Source: Pyronema omphalodes (taxonomy: Eukaryota; Ascomycota; Pezizomycetes; Pezizales; Pyronemataceae). Taken from it: a stretch of 64,000 bases of DNA. The position numbers were made by a program, and so were the translations under genes. Of this stretch, positions 32,292 through 43,566 are shown in pieces. The notes under the pieces are model-generated. The model was given only the letters and a program-made list of their open reading frames with translations, had not been told where the DNA came from and made no database searches. The stretch spans positions 124,001 to 188,000 of the forward strand of contig JAJJXM010000074.1 in assembly GCA_024516155.1 (NCBI GenBank), given 5' to 3'. The stretch's first letter is position 1, and every line of letters begins with the position of its first letter.

Positions 32292-32929
32292 GCGAAGAGG
32301 TGGAGCTAGGGCTAGGCGAGAGGAGTTAGGGTTAAGCGAGGACAAGGGGGTAAGTGCGGGGTGGAACGAGGAGGGTTTCCTCGAGGTTTGGATTATGTCT
32401 TGCTTATGTTTTGTATTGTGTTTTGCTTATGTTTTGTATTATGTTTTGTTTATGTTTTGTATTATGTTTTGGGTTCTGTTTGTATTGTGTTTTAGTTAGG
32501 TTTTGGGAGTCACAGTGGAGCGAAGGGTGTCTCATGATGGATGGAATATCTGCGGGTCAGATAAGTTGGGAAATCACATGAGCACAGGGACACAGGTATA
32601 TAAGGGGACATTTGTATTTCATTAGTCTAGTACGCAATCAATTATCTATCTACACAATCTATCTACACACTGCAGTTCTATCATCTAAACCGTGACCGAA
32701 AACCCAGCCCATCCCAACATACTTACCCCGCCCAAATACCTACCTATCCTCCCACCCAGATCCCCATCCGACGATCCTATCAGAGGCAACGCTGCAGGGA
32801 CATCCTGTGTACAAGGTAAGTACTGCCTGAGCCCGTGACTAACTCACCTAGAAGTCCAGAGCCGAACCCGATTGCATAGCAATCCGACGGTTGTATCGCC
32901 TGTCGACCGTGTGTAGCCGGATTCTGACA
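32185..32929 (+). repeat. Right LTR of inner Ty3 element
   Basis: 745 bp, same as 25163-25907 apart from one noticed C-to-T difference at 32196. It codes the last 35 residues of ORF3. Confidence 0.95.
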
Positions 32930-32934
32930 CATAG
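32930..32934 (+). repeat. 5-bp target duplication of inner Ty3, right copy
   Basis: CATAG, matching 25158-25162. Confidence 0.9.
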
Positions 32935-34283
32935 TCTATCGAAAGGAAAAACTATGGGTACCAAAGGATTTGGTAAAAACAGTTCTGGAATCTGAACATG
33001 ACTCGAAAATTGCAGGTCACTTCGGACAGGAAAAAACAATTGAATTAATACGAAGGAACTTCTGGTGGCCAAGAATGGAAGAACAAATAATAACTTATGT
33101 AAAGAGTTGTATGGAATGTCAAAAAGACAAAAAAGCACGGCACCTCAAGTACGGATTACTTCAACCTTTGGAACTACCCTATGCCCCATGGCAATCAATC
33201 GCCATGGACTTTATCACCGACCTACCAGAATCCAATGGATGCGATCAACTATGGGTAATAGTTGACAGATTCTCTAAGATGGCCCACTTCATACCACTGC
33301 AAAAAGACGGCAAGACAACTGCAGACCTTGTTAGAATCTTTGCGAAGGAAATTTGGAAGTTACATGGGCTACCTACGGATATTGTGTCGGACAGAGATTC
33401 CAGGTTTACAAGCACCACCTGGAAAGCATTTCTTGGGACACTAGCAATCAAACCTAGAATGTCCACAGCGTTCCACCCTCAAACAGATGGACAGACGGAA
33501 CGACTTAACCAGACAATTGAAGCATACCTCCGCTCCTTTGTCAATCATGAGATGAATGATTGGGTTGATCTATTGCCAATGGCTGAGTTCGCTTACAACA
33601 ACTCAGTAACCAGCGCTACAGGACTATCACCTTTTTATGCGAATTACGGTTACAACCCCATTGCCAGCAATCCCATTCCAACAGCTGTGCAAAACCCGGC
33701 CAGCAAAGCATACGCTCATTGGATGCATACAGTGCATGAAGGTGCTAGGTCAGCATTACAGAAGGCACAAGAAAGAATGAAGAAGTATGCAGACCTTCAG
33801 CGAAAGGAGGCCCCTACTTACCAAGTTGGAGACTTGGTTATGCTCGATGGACGACACATAAAAACAAGACGCCCATCACACAAATTGGATCACAAATTAC
33901 ATGGTCCATTCCAAATCGAAAAGGTCATATCCCCAACAGCAATACGTCTCACACTACCAAGAAGATGGAAGATTCACAATGTCTTCCACACTTCCCTACT
34001 GGAGCCCTTCCACACTGGAACCAGAGCTCCACCAGACCCAAACAAAATTCTTCGGGAAGCAGACGACGTTGAGGGAAGCGAGGAGTACGACATAGACGAA
34101 ATTATGAGCAGCTACAAATCAGGCAGCAGAGTACTTTACCTCGTCAAATGGCTAGGGTGGCCCAACAAGAAAGACTGGACGGCAGAACCCTTCGACAACT
34201 TTTCAGTAGGAGGTCAGGAGAAGCTAAGAGATTTCCATCTCAAGTATCCTGATTCTCCGAGGGACTACCGACTCAAAGACTAA
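32935..34283 (+). pseudogene. pol: Outer Ty3 pol, second part: integrase and chromodomain
   Basis: Continues the outer pol after the inner insertion, in phase with 25162. It has an HHCC zinc site (GHFGQEKTIELIRRNFWWPR, then CMECQK), the catalytic core (AMDFITDLPESNG, SDRDSRFTS, STAFHPQTDGQTERLNQTIE) and a C-terminal chromodomain-like segment (IDEIMSSYKSGSRVLYLVKW near 34098). No stop inside. It cannot be made as a fusion at present, because the inner element separates it from the first part. Confidence 0.92.
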
Positions 34284-34454
34284 TGCTTGATGTTTTTCCC
34301 ATGTGGTTTTCATCAGGTAGAGTTGGTAGTAGGATGTAGGGGCTGGAGGACTACATCCACAATTGATCACTTAAGTCACTAGGCTACGGCGTGGTGCGAT
34401 CACAGAAAGATGAACTACGAGCTTCGGGACGAAGCTTGAACAGGGGAGAGGTGG
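34284..34454 (+). other. Outer Ty3 3' untranslated region with polypurine tract
   Basis: Non-coding sequence from the pol stop to the right LTR. The purine-rich AGGGGAGAGGTGG at 34442-34454 directly before the LTR is the likely plus-strand primer. Confidence 0.75.
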
Positions 34455-35863
34455 TGTCACACCCTAAAATGTGTGAGGATAGAATTGGTATCATATATAA
34501 CGCAATGGAGAATATGGCAAACTCGACAGAGAATGAATAGTCAGATTAGTATCCCGGGCCGGAACCCCCAGAGGAGCTCCGACAAGCCACGTCACGTGAT
34601 TCGTGACTTTCCGATAGGACCTCACGAGGATCCCGGCCCGAGGCGTCGCAACTATTATTCAATGTCAGTTTGGGAGGATTCAGAAGAGAAGAGATTGGGG
34701 AACACTTACCTCATGGGTGTCGACTTACCCTTGAGCAACTACGAACGACGCTGATGAAGAACGAAGACGAAGACGAAAGGACACCTCCTTATACTTGAGG
34801 AGTGTTCGGAAGTTCACGGCTACAAAGGGGTCTGCATCGGAAGAGAGTTCCAAGGATGTGCAGAGCGGTGCGACGAAATCATCCGGTGTTACTTAGTTGG
34901 GTGAATGGTCAGCCAGGAAGACAAGGCAGAGTCTAGTCGGCAAACAGGAGTGGGGCTATGGACAAGGGTCAAGATTGGTAAGGCATGAGACGACGTCCAT
35001 AAGCATGCAACCCTCTCAAGGAAACTGTTTGGTGGAACCGATATGACGCGCCCTTAGGCTATTGACTACCAACCAAGGAACAGCTCGGCGTTTGCATCCA
35101 CACCAGGGTGTGGCTGCGCGCAAGTGCGCGCAGGTGGAGCCATAATGACATCACACAGGAATGTGTCGGAGTGATCCACTCCGGTAGGGCATGGATGCCT
35201 TATGATGTCAGATTCCTCCATTCGCAATCGAGATTCTCTAGGGAGATCTATGATAGCACGACTCACAAGATAAATGACTCACATGTTATTTGTCAGAGGA
35301 GTTCATGCATTATGCAGTCAAGCGGAGTTGCCCTCCCATATGACTCATAACCCTGACACCTGATTGGAAGGTGTGGTAGTACAGAGAGGAATGTCAAGGA
35401 TTAGTCTGACGATAGCAAGCATCATGCAAGCAAGTAATCAATATGATTACGCACTTCGTATGATGCAATCTATCAGCAGATGCGTCTCAGAAATAACTCT
35501 TGTCTTATCTCCTAGGCTCAGTTTGGAAATTGGTTCCCTAGGAAGTCTGGGCGAACTTGTAGACGAAAGTCTATAAAAGAGCCTTTGTCTTCCCTCTCTC
35601 TCCTCCATCATCAACCATTTGATCCTCTACGCGACGATACCTATTATCACCAACAAATACCTCCGAAGACAACCCTTAAGTTTATTCCGCCTGTGATCGA
35701 TTAATTCTCTTCCTAGCTTTATCTTTGGATAAGCTCTATTAGTTCTTGGGAACGAAGTGTCTGTCTGTTCTTGGAAACGAAGTGTCTGTCAACACTGAGA
35801 ACGAAGCACTAGAGATACAATCGGATAAGCCTCTGCATAGTCGAAGCTGTGCCCAGGTTCACA
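34455..35863 (+). repeat. Right LTR of outer Ty3 element
   Basis: 1409 bp, identical in length to 19131-20539 with two differences noticed. It is followed by CCACC (35864-35868), after which LINE ORF1 resumes. Confidence 0.95.
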
Positions 35864-37130
35864 CCACCGCCGCTCCGCTCCGCCCCCCCGTTCCGATAGC
35901 CACCCAGCCGACCATCGCACAGGTCGCCGCTGCCAACGCCAGCCTCCCCGCCCCCACGCCTGCCCTTACCACACCGTGGGCCACTCACCAGTCGCGTCAC
36001 GCGAAGAAGGTCCAGCAACGCGCTGGCAGCCTTCACGCCCCCGCCACAAACCTCCCGTCTGAGGTCCGTCGTATCGTCTTCGTTCGTGACCCCGCCAGCG
36101 CAAACTGCTCCCAGCCCCTGGACGCGTACACGGCAGCCATCAACAACTGTCTGTGGTACAAGAACGCGCCTCAGTTCCACCGCGTTTTGAAGGTGTCCCG
36201 CAACGCAAAGGGTACCCTGACGGCCACCACCGTCCCAGGGGTTGATGCAGCCACGCTTTTACGTTTGTATCGTAACGAAATCATCAACGCAGTTAGGGAA
36301 GTAGACTCGGGGGTTACTGATGTCGAGGAGCTAGACCGTTGGGTAGCCCTCAAGGTGCACGGCGTGCCGCTCGCGCGTTTCCTGGGGGAAGGCTCCCACG
36401 GCGTGCAAAAACTCCAGGTGGAAATACAAGCAAACCATGAAAACGTAGAAGTACTACCTAACGTCCGTTGGTTGGGTAAGGTTGAAGAAATCCGTGAACG
36501 CTTCGTTCGCGGTGCCACCCAAAGTTCATCTGCCGTAGTTTTCGTGAGGAGCTCCGCTTCCGCCCGCCTGCTAATCACCAAAGGCGTCTTGCTGGGCAGT
36601 CGCCGCCACCGGGCAGAACTCTACGTCTTCGAGGGCCCCGACAGTCAGTGCTCCGGATGCCTAAAATGGGGCCACATCCGCGAGCGCTGCTCCACGCCTG
36701 ATGTGTTCCGGTGCGCCTTCTGCGCCCTCAGCCACCCCACCGCGAAGCACCCCGCGTGCTCATTCGCAGGCTGTAGCAAGCCCATGGGCTCCGCGTGCCC
36801 CCATTCTCTCCCGGTACCTAAGTGTGCTAATTGCGGGGAAGAACACTTTGCGACAGCTCGAACCTGCCCTGATCGCTTCGCCGCCATAGCGGCCGCCCGC
36901 CTCGCCCGCTCGTCCCGACTAAACCCTGTCACCGCTGCCGCCCCCACCTCGCGTGTAGCCCCCGCTCCGACTCCCTCCTCCCCTCCGTCCCCCTCCCCCC
37001 AGACTCAAGACCCCAGCCCCTCCACCGCCCTGGTGGTTGTGAACCCCTTCGCTGTCCTCATGGACACCGACTCCGAAGTCGCCTCCTCCGCGGGGTCGAC
37101 CGATGCCGTTGCGCCCACAGAACCTGAATT

Positions 37131-40100
37131 ATGAGTACAATTCAGGTTCTACAGTTAAACTGTCGCAAGAGCGGTGAGGTTCTTACGGCGATCATGGAGA
37201 GCGGGAAAGAGTTGGGTGCGGACGTCGTGCTTGTGCAGGAGCCGCCGACGTTCCAAGGGTGGAGACACCCGGCGTATGACTTTTTCTGGGGTGGTAGAAT
37301 GATGGCGGCGGTACGCAAAGACTCAGCGTGGACGTTGAGGCCTCGGGAGGATCTCGCGGTGGGAAGGGACGGGGACGTGCAGGTGTTGGACGTAATGTGT
37401 CGAGGACACAGGCAGCTCAGGATGGTGAACGTCTACGACGCTCCTCGTAACTCGGACGGAGCTCGACCTGCTAGAGACGTCAGCTGGGATCGTATCATCA
37501 CCTCGGGAACGGTACTGGCGGGCGACTTCAATGCCCATAGCCAGCGGTGGAACCCCCGGTGTGACGCACCGCTCCACCACGCCTTCCTAGAGTCCCTGAT
37601 GGATTCCCACAACCTTCATTACGTAGGTGACGGTCTCGAAACTCACCAGCAAACAGGTCAGCTGCGGTACAGCGTTATCGACTTGGTGCTCGCGACGGAG
37701 GAGATAGCGACGGCGGTGCGAGCCACCAGATTGGACGATCCGGAACATGCCACCACGTCCGACCACGCTGCGTTGTCGTGGGAAGTGTCGACGGTGATAG
37801 CGACGGCGGACTTCGAAGTCCCAACGAGGGGGTGGGCTGTCAAGGAACTGTTGGAGGATGAGGTCGGAGCGGTCTCTGCGGCGTTAGATTGGCGCCATCG
37901 AAGCGAACGCAGACCGCTCCTCACGGATCTTAGCACGGAGGAGGAGGTAGAAGATGAGGTAGTTTGGGTACGGGAGGAACTAACATCTTTGTTGGAGGAA
38001 CGAGCAAGGAAAATTCGGCTCACCACACGGTCGAAGCGGTGGTGGTGCGCGGAGATTCGTGAGGCTCGTACGGAGTATGGGAGGACCCGCAGGGCGGTCA
38101 AGGAAGGTCGCGCGTCGGTGGAGGAAGAGCACCAACTGCGCAACGCATATCATTCGCTACAACGACAGAAAAAGCGTAGGTGCTGGGGCGACTTCCTGTC
38201 GACAGCCAACGGGGACGCTGTCTGGGCAGCGCTGAGGATGACTAAACCGCGAGCAGCGACGGTGGTAGGTCCGCTCGAGAACGCAGAAGGGCAACGAGCG
38301 GAGGATGATCAGGATAAACGTAGGATGCTCGCGGAAGTATCCTTTCCCCCTCCTAACCCCTTCTCGGAGTTACCACTCCCCCCGGGGCCGCCCGGAACCC
38401 TGTGGCAGTCAGTCTCGTTACAATCCGTCTCCTCCGCTTTGTCCAGGCAGAGCAACAAGAAGGCCCCAGGCGCTGATGCGCTGGGTGTCCCCATTATCAA
38501 AGCCCTGCTCTCGTGGGATCCGGACCGGGTTGTCGCGGTGGTGAAACATTGTCTGCGCCTGGGGTATCACCCCCGCGACTGGAAGATCGCAAAGGGGGTG
38601 TGCATCCCGAAGCCGGGAAAGCCGAGCTACTCGCGTGCAAAAAGCTTTCGGATCATCTCCTTGCTCAGCTGCTTCGGCAAGCTGGTTGAAAAAGTGGTAG
38701 CGGTGCTGCTCGCACAAGAGGCTGAGCGCACGGGGATCCTACATGACGGGCAGTTTGGGGGGAGGACGAACAGGTCGGCGGCGGACGCGGCGGCGGTTTT
38801 GGTAGGGTTCGTCGAGGCTGCTTGGGAGGAAAAGGCTTTAGCAGGAGCTCTCTTGATGGATGTAAAGGGCGCTTTTCCTACCGTCAACAGCGTTTGCTTA
38901 ACCAATAAGCTGCGTAGAGCAACCTTCGACGAAGGTCTTGTTCGCTGGGTGACGAGCTTCATGAGAGGTAGGCGAGTCGAGATTTTCCTCGCAGGGGAGG
39001 CTGGCGAGCCGATAGACACAGACACTGGGTTGCCCCAAGGCTCCCCCGTGTCCCCGATATTGTTTCTGCTGTACATAGCGGATCTGGCGAAGATGGTGGA
39101 AGCGGAGGTCGGAGGAACGCTGGGACTGTCCTTCGTCGATGACGTCACGTGGCTCGTGAAAGGCGCGTCAGCGACTGACGTCACCACCAGGTTAGATCGA
39201 TGCGCGTCCCTCTGCCTCGCGTGGGGTGAAGCGAACGCGGTAGTGTTCGAATCAGAAAAGACGGAAGCAATCCTTTTCTCCCGCAGACGCTCTCCCCCGA
39301 ACCCCGACTCCCTCGCAGTGACGGTGGGAACCCACTCCATTCGGTATTCCGAAACCGCTGTTCGGTGGTTAGGTTACTGGCTGGACGCAAAACTCACCTT
39401 TAACCAGCATCGCCAGAAATGGCTCTCCCGGGCCTCGCAACAACAAGCACAAATCGCACGCTTGTGTAAGAAATACGGGCTCCCCGCAGGCAGCACCGCT
39501 AATCTTCAACAAGCGGTGGTGCAATCCGTTGCTACCTACGGCATAGAAATTAACGCCGCCCGCCGACTCCCCTCCCGAGACGCTGGTCACCTGGCCCGCC
39601 TCCAACTCTTCCTTAACAAGCAGGCACGGGCCATCACCGGCTGCTTCCGTACAACCCCGCTCGGCTTTCTGGCAGCAGAAAGCGCGACGCGACCGGCAGA
39701 ATCCCTTGTGCGCGGACGGGAAGCCCGCTTTAGAGCGCGACTTCTTACCCGCCCTGCCCCCCCCGGATCCAGCCCCCCGTCTCCGACCGCCGACATCGTC
39801 AGGCAACTGACTCAGCGCGCCACGACTCGTTCGGGCTTCCATCACGTCGAGAGGGTCTTCCCCCCTCTCCCCCAACAGTTCCCCGGTACCGTCGTCATCG
39901 CATCGAGGGACGAAGCAACCGAGTGCGCCCTACAATAGAGAAACCTTGGCTCCGCCTGCGTTTGGACCGACGGGTCTCGCATGGAAGATGTCGCTGGTTC
40001 AGGCTTCGTTCGTTACGTGAGAGGCATCCTCACTCCCTCCTCCTTCTGCGTGGGACGTCATGCAGAGGTGTATGACGCCGAGCTTCATGCCATGCTGATG

Positions 40101-40902
40101 GCCCTGCACGATTACTGGGATAATTACCATTACTCAGTAGCCCGCCCCCCCCCGCTCCTCACAATTTTCTCTGATGCACAAGCTGCGCTGCAGCGCCTGC
40201 TCTCCGACGTGCCTGGCCCGGGCCAGATCTTGCAGCGCCTGATCGCGACGGAGGTCGCAAAACTCCGCGCCTTCACCGGCATCGAGGTGGTCTTCCGGTG
40301 GGTACCCGGACACAGCGACATCCTCGAAAACGAAGCTGCGGACGCGGCAGCAAAACACGGTACAAGCCACCGGTGCTTGGCCCCCCCCCCTCCGAGGGTG
40401 TGCAAACCCCGTCTGCTCCCCCCTCCCTTGGACGTCGCTGGCGCACGTCAACCGCGCAGTGACGGAGATCCCCAAGGCGATCACATCGAAGTGGGTACGC
40501 CAGCGTACCGACCTTAACGCAGCCTACCGCCCACGAAAGAAGTGGGGCATCCGCGACGGCCTGAAAACCGTGCCGAAACACCGGGCTGCGGTGTTCTACC
40601 AGATTGCCTCCGGTCACGCGCTGATAGGCACCCACCTGGTGCGCATAAAGAAAAAAGACTCCGATCGCTGTTGGTGGTGCGATTCCGGGGAACGCCAAAG
40701 GCGAGGTCACCTGTTTGGTGCCTGCGATCGCTGGCAACGTGAGTACGAGGTACTCGCTCAAGAGGTGGAAAAAATAACTGGAAAGCCGCGGCGACGGCGG
40801 GGAAGGCTGAAGGCGGTGGAGATTTTTTCGGACGATCGGCTTACCAAAGCGATCTTGGAATTCCTAGCAGCCACGGAGGTGGGTAGGCGCTATGTGGAAT
40901 GA
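37131..40902 (+). pseudogene. LINE ORF2: APE endonuclease, reverse transcriptase, RNase H
   Basis: About 1250 aa if the two defects are passed over. The start ATG overlaps the ORF1 stop as ATGA. APE-type endonuclease lies at about 1-225 (VLQLNCRKS, LVQEPPTF, LAGDFNAHS, TSDHAALSW). Reverse transcriptase lies at about 470-740 (ICPKPGK-like GVCIPKPGKPSYS, LLMDVKGAFPTVN, GLPQGSPVSPILF, catalytic FVDD near 39140). An in-frame TAG at 39936-39938 separates this from RNase H (WTDGSRMED near 39963, AELHAMLMAL, FSDAQAAL, RWVPGHSDILENEAAD). A ten-C run at 40381-40390 marks the area of a frameshift. The C-terminal part 40459-40902 continues in another frame and ends with CWWCDSGERQRRGHLFGAC, a zinc-like motif. 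Confidence 0.9.
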
Positions 40903-41319
40903 GAACGGCACAGGTGGGTGAAGCCAAATTGGGAGGATACGGGGAATGAGGTGATACGGGATGCGGGGATTTTCCTTTTTTTTTTTTTTTTCTTTTCGTT
41001 GGGTTAAGACGCGTATCTTTGGTTTCCTCTGTTTTTTCTCGCGATGTATTAGAGCAGTCCGCTTCTAAGCGACTTTGTCTCCTTTCCTTTTGATTTTTCT
41101 TCTCTTTCTTTCTTTTCTTTTCTTTCTGGGGGTGCACGGTTTGACTGAGTATTTTCTTTTTTCTTTTTATTTTTTACTTCTGGGGTGTGTAACGGGGATA
41201 GGAGATAGGGGCGCCTCATTAGGTGGTCTTGGCCACGAGGACGGGATACCAGGATTTCTTTCTTCCTGCATAGGCCTTTCAGGCCTCGAACAGTGTATGA
41301 TACAAAACAAACAAAAACA
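40903..41319 (+). other. LINE 3' untranslated region
   Basis: Non-coding, with long T/C-rich runs (40975-40995, 41085-41180), ending in ACAAAACAAACAAAAACA before the target duplication. No polyadenylation tail longer than five A. Confidence 0.75.
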
Positions 41320-41333
41320 ATTCAAAAGTCCCC
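41320..41333 (+). repeat. Target-site duplication of the LINE, right copy
   Basis: ATTCAAAAGTCCCC, exact match to 18508-18521. Confidence 0.88.
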
Positions 41334-41531
41334 TCTGCCACCAAAACATGTGTCACTTTCAAACGCTATCTACTCCACAACCACGCCTCCAAATCGAATT
41401 TTGACGCCCCAGAATTGTTCTCTGACGTCTATTCTACAAAGTTGGGGCATTAAAATTAATAATTTTTTTCGTCGCGAGGAGGAGATACGGTCGGCGCGGG
41501 GGGGTTGTTTTGAGGCCTCAGATCCCTGTCG

Positions 41532-41561
41532 CGCTAGCCCTACTAAGTGGCCGGCACCATA
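41532..41561 (-). repeat. Right terminal inverted repeat of the TIR element
   Basis: Exact reverse complement of 18207-18236, ending GGCACCATA. Unit DNA resumes as CATACAAAGACGG, matching unit 1 from about 7618. Confidence 0.92.
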
Positions 41562-42277
41562 CATACAAAGACGGTGTCGATGGCAACGGCATCGACGCCT
41601 TTTGGTCTCCACGACAGGGGTGCGACAGGGATTAAAATGGTATGAGGTGATACCTTGCGATTGGAGGGTTTTCTTACTTACCCGGATGTTCGCAACCACG
41701 TTAACCATATCTTAGTGCCGCTGGCTTGGCAATTTTTTCGCCAATAAAACATGTTTTTAGGCTCCACATTGGCGCGCCTGGACATGCAAACACCATTGAC
41801 ACATTTTCTGCCGCCCATACAAAATACACGGGGTTTTAACACTGTACTATGTACTCTTCAAATTTCTTCTGAATTTCATCTTTTTGGGTGGAGTGTTGTA
41901 CTTCAGAAGGTTAAGTTAAATGGTACGCCCCAGACTGTTTTGTTTTTTTTTTTTTTTTTGTTTTTTTTGTTTTTTTTTTTTTTACATTTGCATTGTTGTG
42001 CTGCGGGGCGGCGTTTGGCGTGCCGTCGGATTATTTTCATCATGGGCGGCACCGTCTTCCTTCCGCACACCACAGTTGTACAACTGACCATCACTCCTGA
42101 TACACATACCGAAATCGGTTACGTAAGGGACTACTCAACACACGCGAATGCTAACCGATCACAAAAATTCCTGTGTACGGCGCTGGCTACTGCTTCACCC
42201 GAAGTGGTATGTTTGCATACTGTTCGCTGTCTAGGATTCATTTCATGCTGCTGTCTTTCAACCAGACGGCAGTATTT
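41562..42277. other. Conserved stretch upstream of NLR fragment P2
   Basis: Counterpart of 7618-8291 and 54431-55130, with a T-rich insertion at about 41938-41985. No recognised gene. Confidence 0.5.
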
Positions 42278-43566
42278 TCGAGGCTATTAGACGCAGATAC
42301 CATCTCAACATTGAAAAGGCATCTCAATGCACAGAAAGGTGTTGATCTGGAGGAGGGATGTTGATTGTTAGGGGAGACTATCAAGCAGCTTCGAAGGTTC
42401 TATATCTGCATTGATGCCTTGGACGAGAGCGATGAGGCGCACCGGGCAAAGCTCATGCAAGCTCTCGCGAAGATATCAAGCAACTGTAGCCAACCGGATA
42501 CAATCCGTCTATTCTTCACGACGAGACCGCATATCAAATTTGAGGCACTTGTGAAGCGTGATCCGGGATTTGGCTCTCTACACCACATATGTTTGAAGGC
42601 ACACCAAGAGGATATCAGAATATATATTGCGCATGAGATTGACGTAAACCAGGATGAGGAGTGTGTGAATGAAAATCTCAAGAGAGAAACTCTGGATACC
42701 ATCGTTGCTAATTCTGACGGCATGTGAGTTTCTGAAGCCTTTCCCGATATCGAAGTCTTGAGCATGGATGCATCTGATGTCATTGGGGGTCTTGAACGTT
42801 GGCTGTGATCCCTGACTGACCTCATCCTTCAATGCAGGTTCCTACTAGCTGCGCTGCAGATACAAACGGTCTTAGAGAAGACAACTATCAGAAAACGAAG
42901 AGACGCGCTGCATAATATGCCTATGAAACTCGGAACTGCGTCTCAACGTACAATTGATAGGATCATAAAGCCGCCGAAAACCCAGACATCTGAACAAGGC
43001 ATGGATGTTCTCAACTTCAAGTGGGTATTTTTCGCAAAACGTCCATTGACGATGATTGAGCTACGCCATGCCCTCTCTGTCACGATCGATCCCAGCACAA
43101 TGCAAGCGATTAAACTGGCAATCTCATATGACCAGACAGTCGACTGGGAAAACTTTTGTTCTGAGAAATCACTGATAGATTGTTGCCTCGGCCTCCTCAT
43201 TATTGATGAGGAGACATCTACTGTCCGTTTTGTCCATAAATCAGTACACGACCACCTGACACAATTCCACGATAACGGCTGAATATTCCCTGACGGTCAT
43301 TCCCAGATAGCCTACACCTGTCGACAACACATGTCTGACAGCGACGATCAATATGAAATAGACTATTCAAAACCAGCAGGCGATTCGTGTATCCAAGATA
43401 ATCGCCTGGGGACGTACCACCTTCTCGATTATGCAGTCAAATACTTTGGGTACCACTCATGCAACCAGAGTGGCTGCAGAGCTGATATGATCAATGCCTT
43501 TTTTCCAGATAGCATCAACCTAAATCGAATCTCGACAGGATTACGCTCAGAATTCTTATCTGATTA
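42278..43566 (+). pseudogene. NLR fragment P2: NACHT second half plus winged-helix-like region
   Basis: Same extent as P1 and P3. A TGA at 42361-42363 stands where P1 and the intact genes have CGA; P3 shares this TGA. Walker B (FYICIDALDE) and FFTTRPH are kept. Intron 4 is marked by GTGAGT at about 42725 and CAATGCAG at about 42838, and a helical part follows (DVLNFKWVFFAKRPLTMIEL). A further TGA near 43280 breaks the frame. P-loop, HELL domain and ankyrins are absent. Confidence 0.85.

Larger units (their letters stand above)
25163..32929 (+). mobile_element. Inner Ty3 chromovirus with 745-bp LTRs and a third ORF
   Basis: A 7.77-kb Metaviridae element inserted in the pol of the outer one. 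Order: LTR, gag, pol in the -1 frame, extra ORF3, LTR. LTRs start TGTCACGAAC and end TTCTGACA with a CATAG duplication. One difference between LTRs was noticed (C at 25174, T at 32196), so it is younger than its host by nesting and very recent by LTR identity. pol is open from the frameshift to its stop; the only visible defect is the missing ATG at the expected gag start. Confidence 0.93.
19131..35863 (+). mobile_element. Outer Ty3 chromovirus with 1409-bp LTRs
   Basis: Metaviridae-type LTR retrotransposon inserted in LINE ORF1. The order LTR, gag, pol (protease, RT, RNase H, integrase, chromodomain), LTR is typical for Ty3. LTRs start TGTCAC and end TTCACA, with a 5-bp duplication CCACC. 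A second Ty3 element (25163-32929) interrupts pol; without it and one TSD copy the outer element is about 8.96 kb. Only two differences were noticed between the LTRs (near 19433/34757 and 19659/34979), so insertion was recent. One frameshift in pol at 24911-24920 probably disables it. Confidence 0.92.
18660..37134 (+). pseudogene. LINE ORF1 (gag-like), split by Ty3 insertion
   Basis: RNA-binding nucleocapsid-like protein of the LINE. The coding parts are 18660-19130 and 35869-37134, 578 aa in all. The Ty3 element sits between the two copies of its CCACC duplication, and skipping it keeps the frame exactly. The first part has a coiled coil (about residues 100-145, heptads in LGKRLDALDKRVPALEEEV). 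The second has a conserved gag-like core and a cysteine/histidine cluster around 36651-36870 (CSGCLKWGHIRERC, CAFC, CANCGEEHFATARTC), consistent with three zinc knuckles. A proline/serine-rich tail follows. The first in-frame ATG was taken as start; the frame is open further upstream. Confidence 0.8.
18522..41319 (+). mobile_element. Tad/I-like LINE, interrupted by LTR elements
   Basis: Non-LTR retrotransposon with a 5' UTR (18522-18659), a gag-like ORF1, an ORF2 with endonuclease, reverse transcriptase and RNase H, and a 3' UTR that ends in an A-rich stretch (ACAAAACAAACAAAAACA). A 14-bp duplication bounds it. The RNase H and CCHC-bearing ORF1 fit the fungal Tad clade or its I-like relatives. 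Without the inner Ty3 elements (19131-35863 plus one TSD copy) it is about 6.1 kb. ORF1 is split by the Ty3 element; ORF2 carries one in-frame stop and one frameshift, so the copy is dead. Confidence 0.85.
18207..41561. mobile_element. Composite transposon nest bounded by a TA-flanked TIR element
   Basis: Outermost layer of a four-level nest. A 30-bp perfect inverted repeat bounds it (18207-18236 and 41532-41561). With the inner LINE removed the host element is only about 540 bp (18207-18521 plus 41334-41561) and codes for nothing recognisable, so it is a non-autonomous MITE-like element. Terminal TA dinucleotides fit a Tc1/mariner-type TA target duplication. Flanking unit sequence matches unit 1 at 5853 on the left and 7617 on the right, so about 1.76 kb of unit DNA is missing at this insertion. 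Confidence 0.8.

Noticed and set aside
18207..41561. Giant autonomous cargo transposon (Starship-like) bounded by the inverted repeats
   Set aside because: No tyrosine recombinase or other captain gene is present, and the interior is fully explained by nested retroelements in a 540-bp non-autonomous element.
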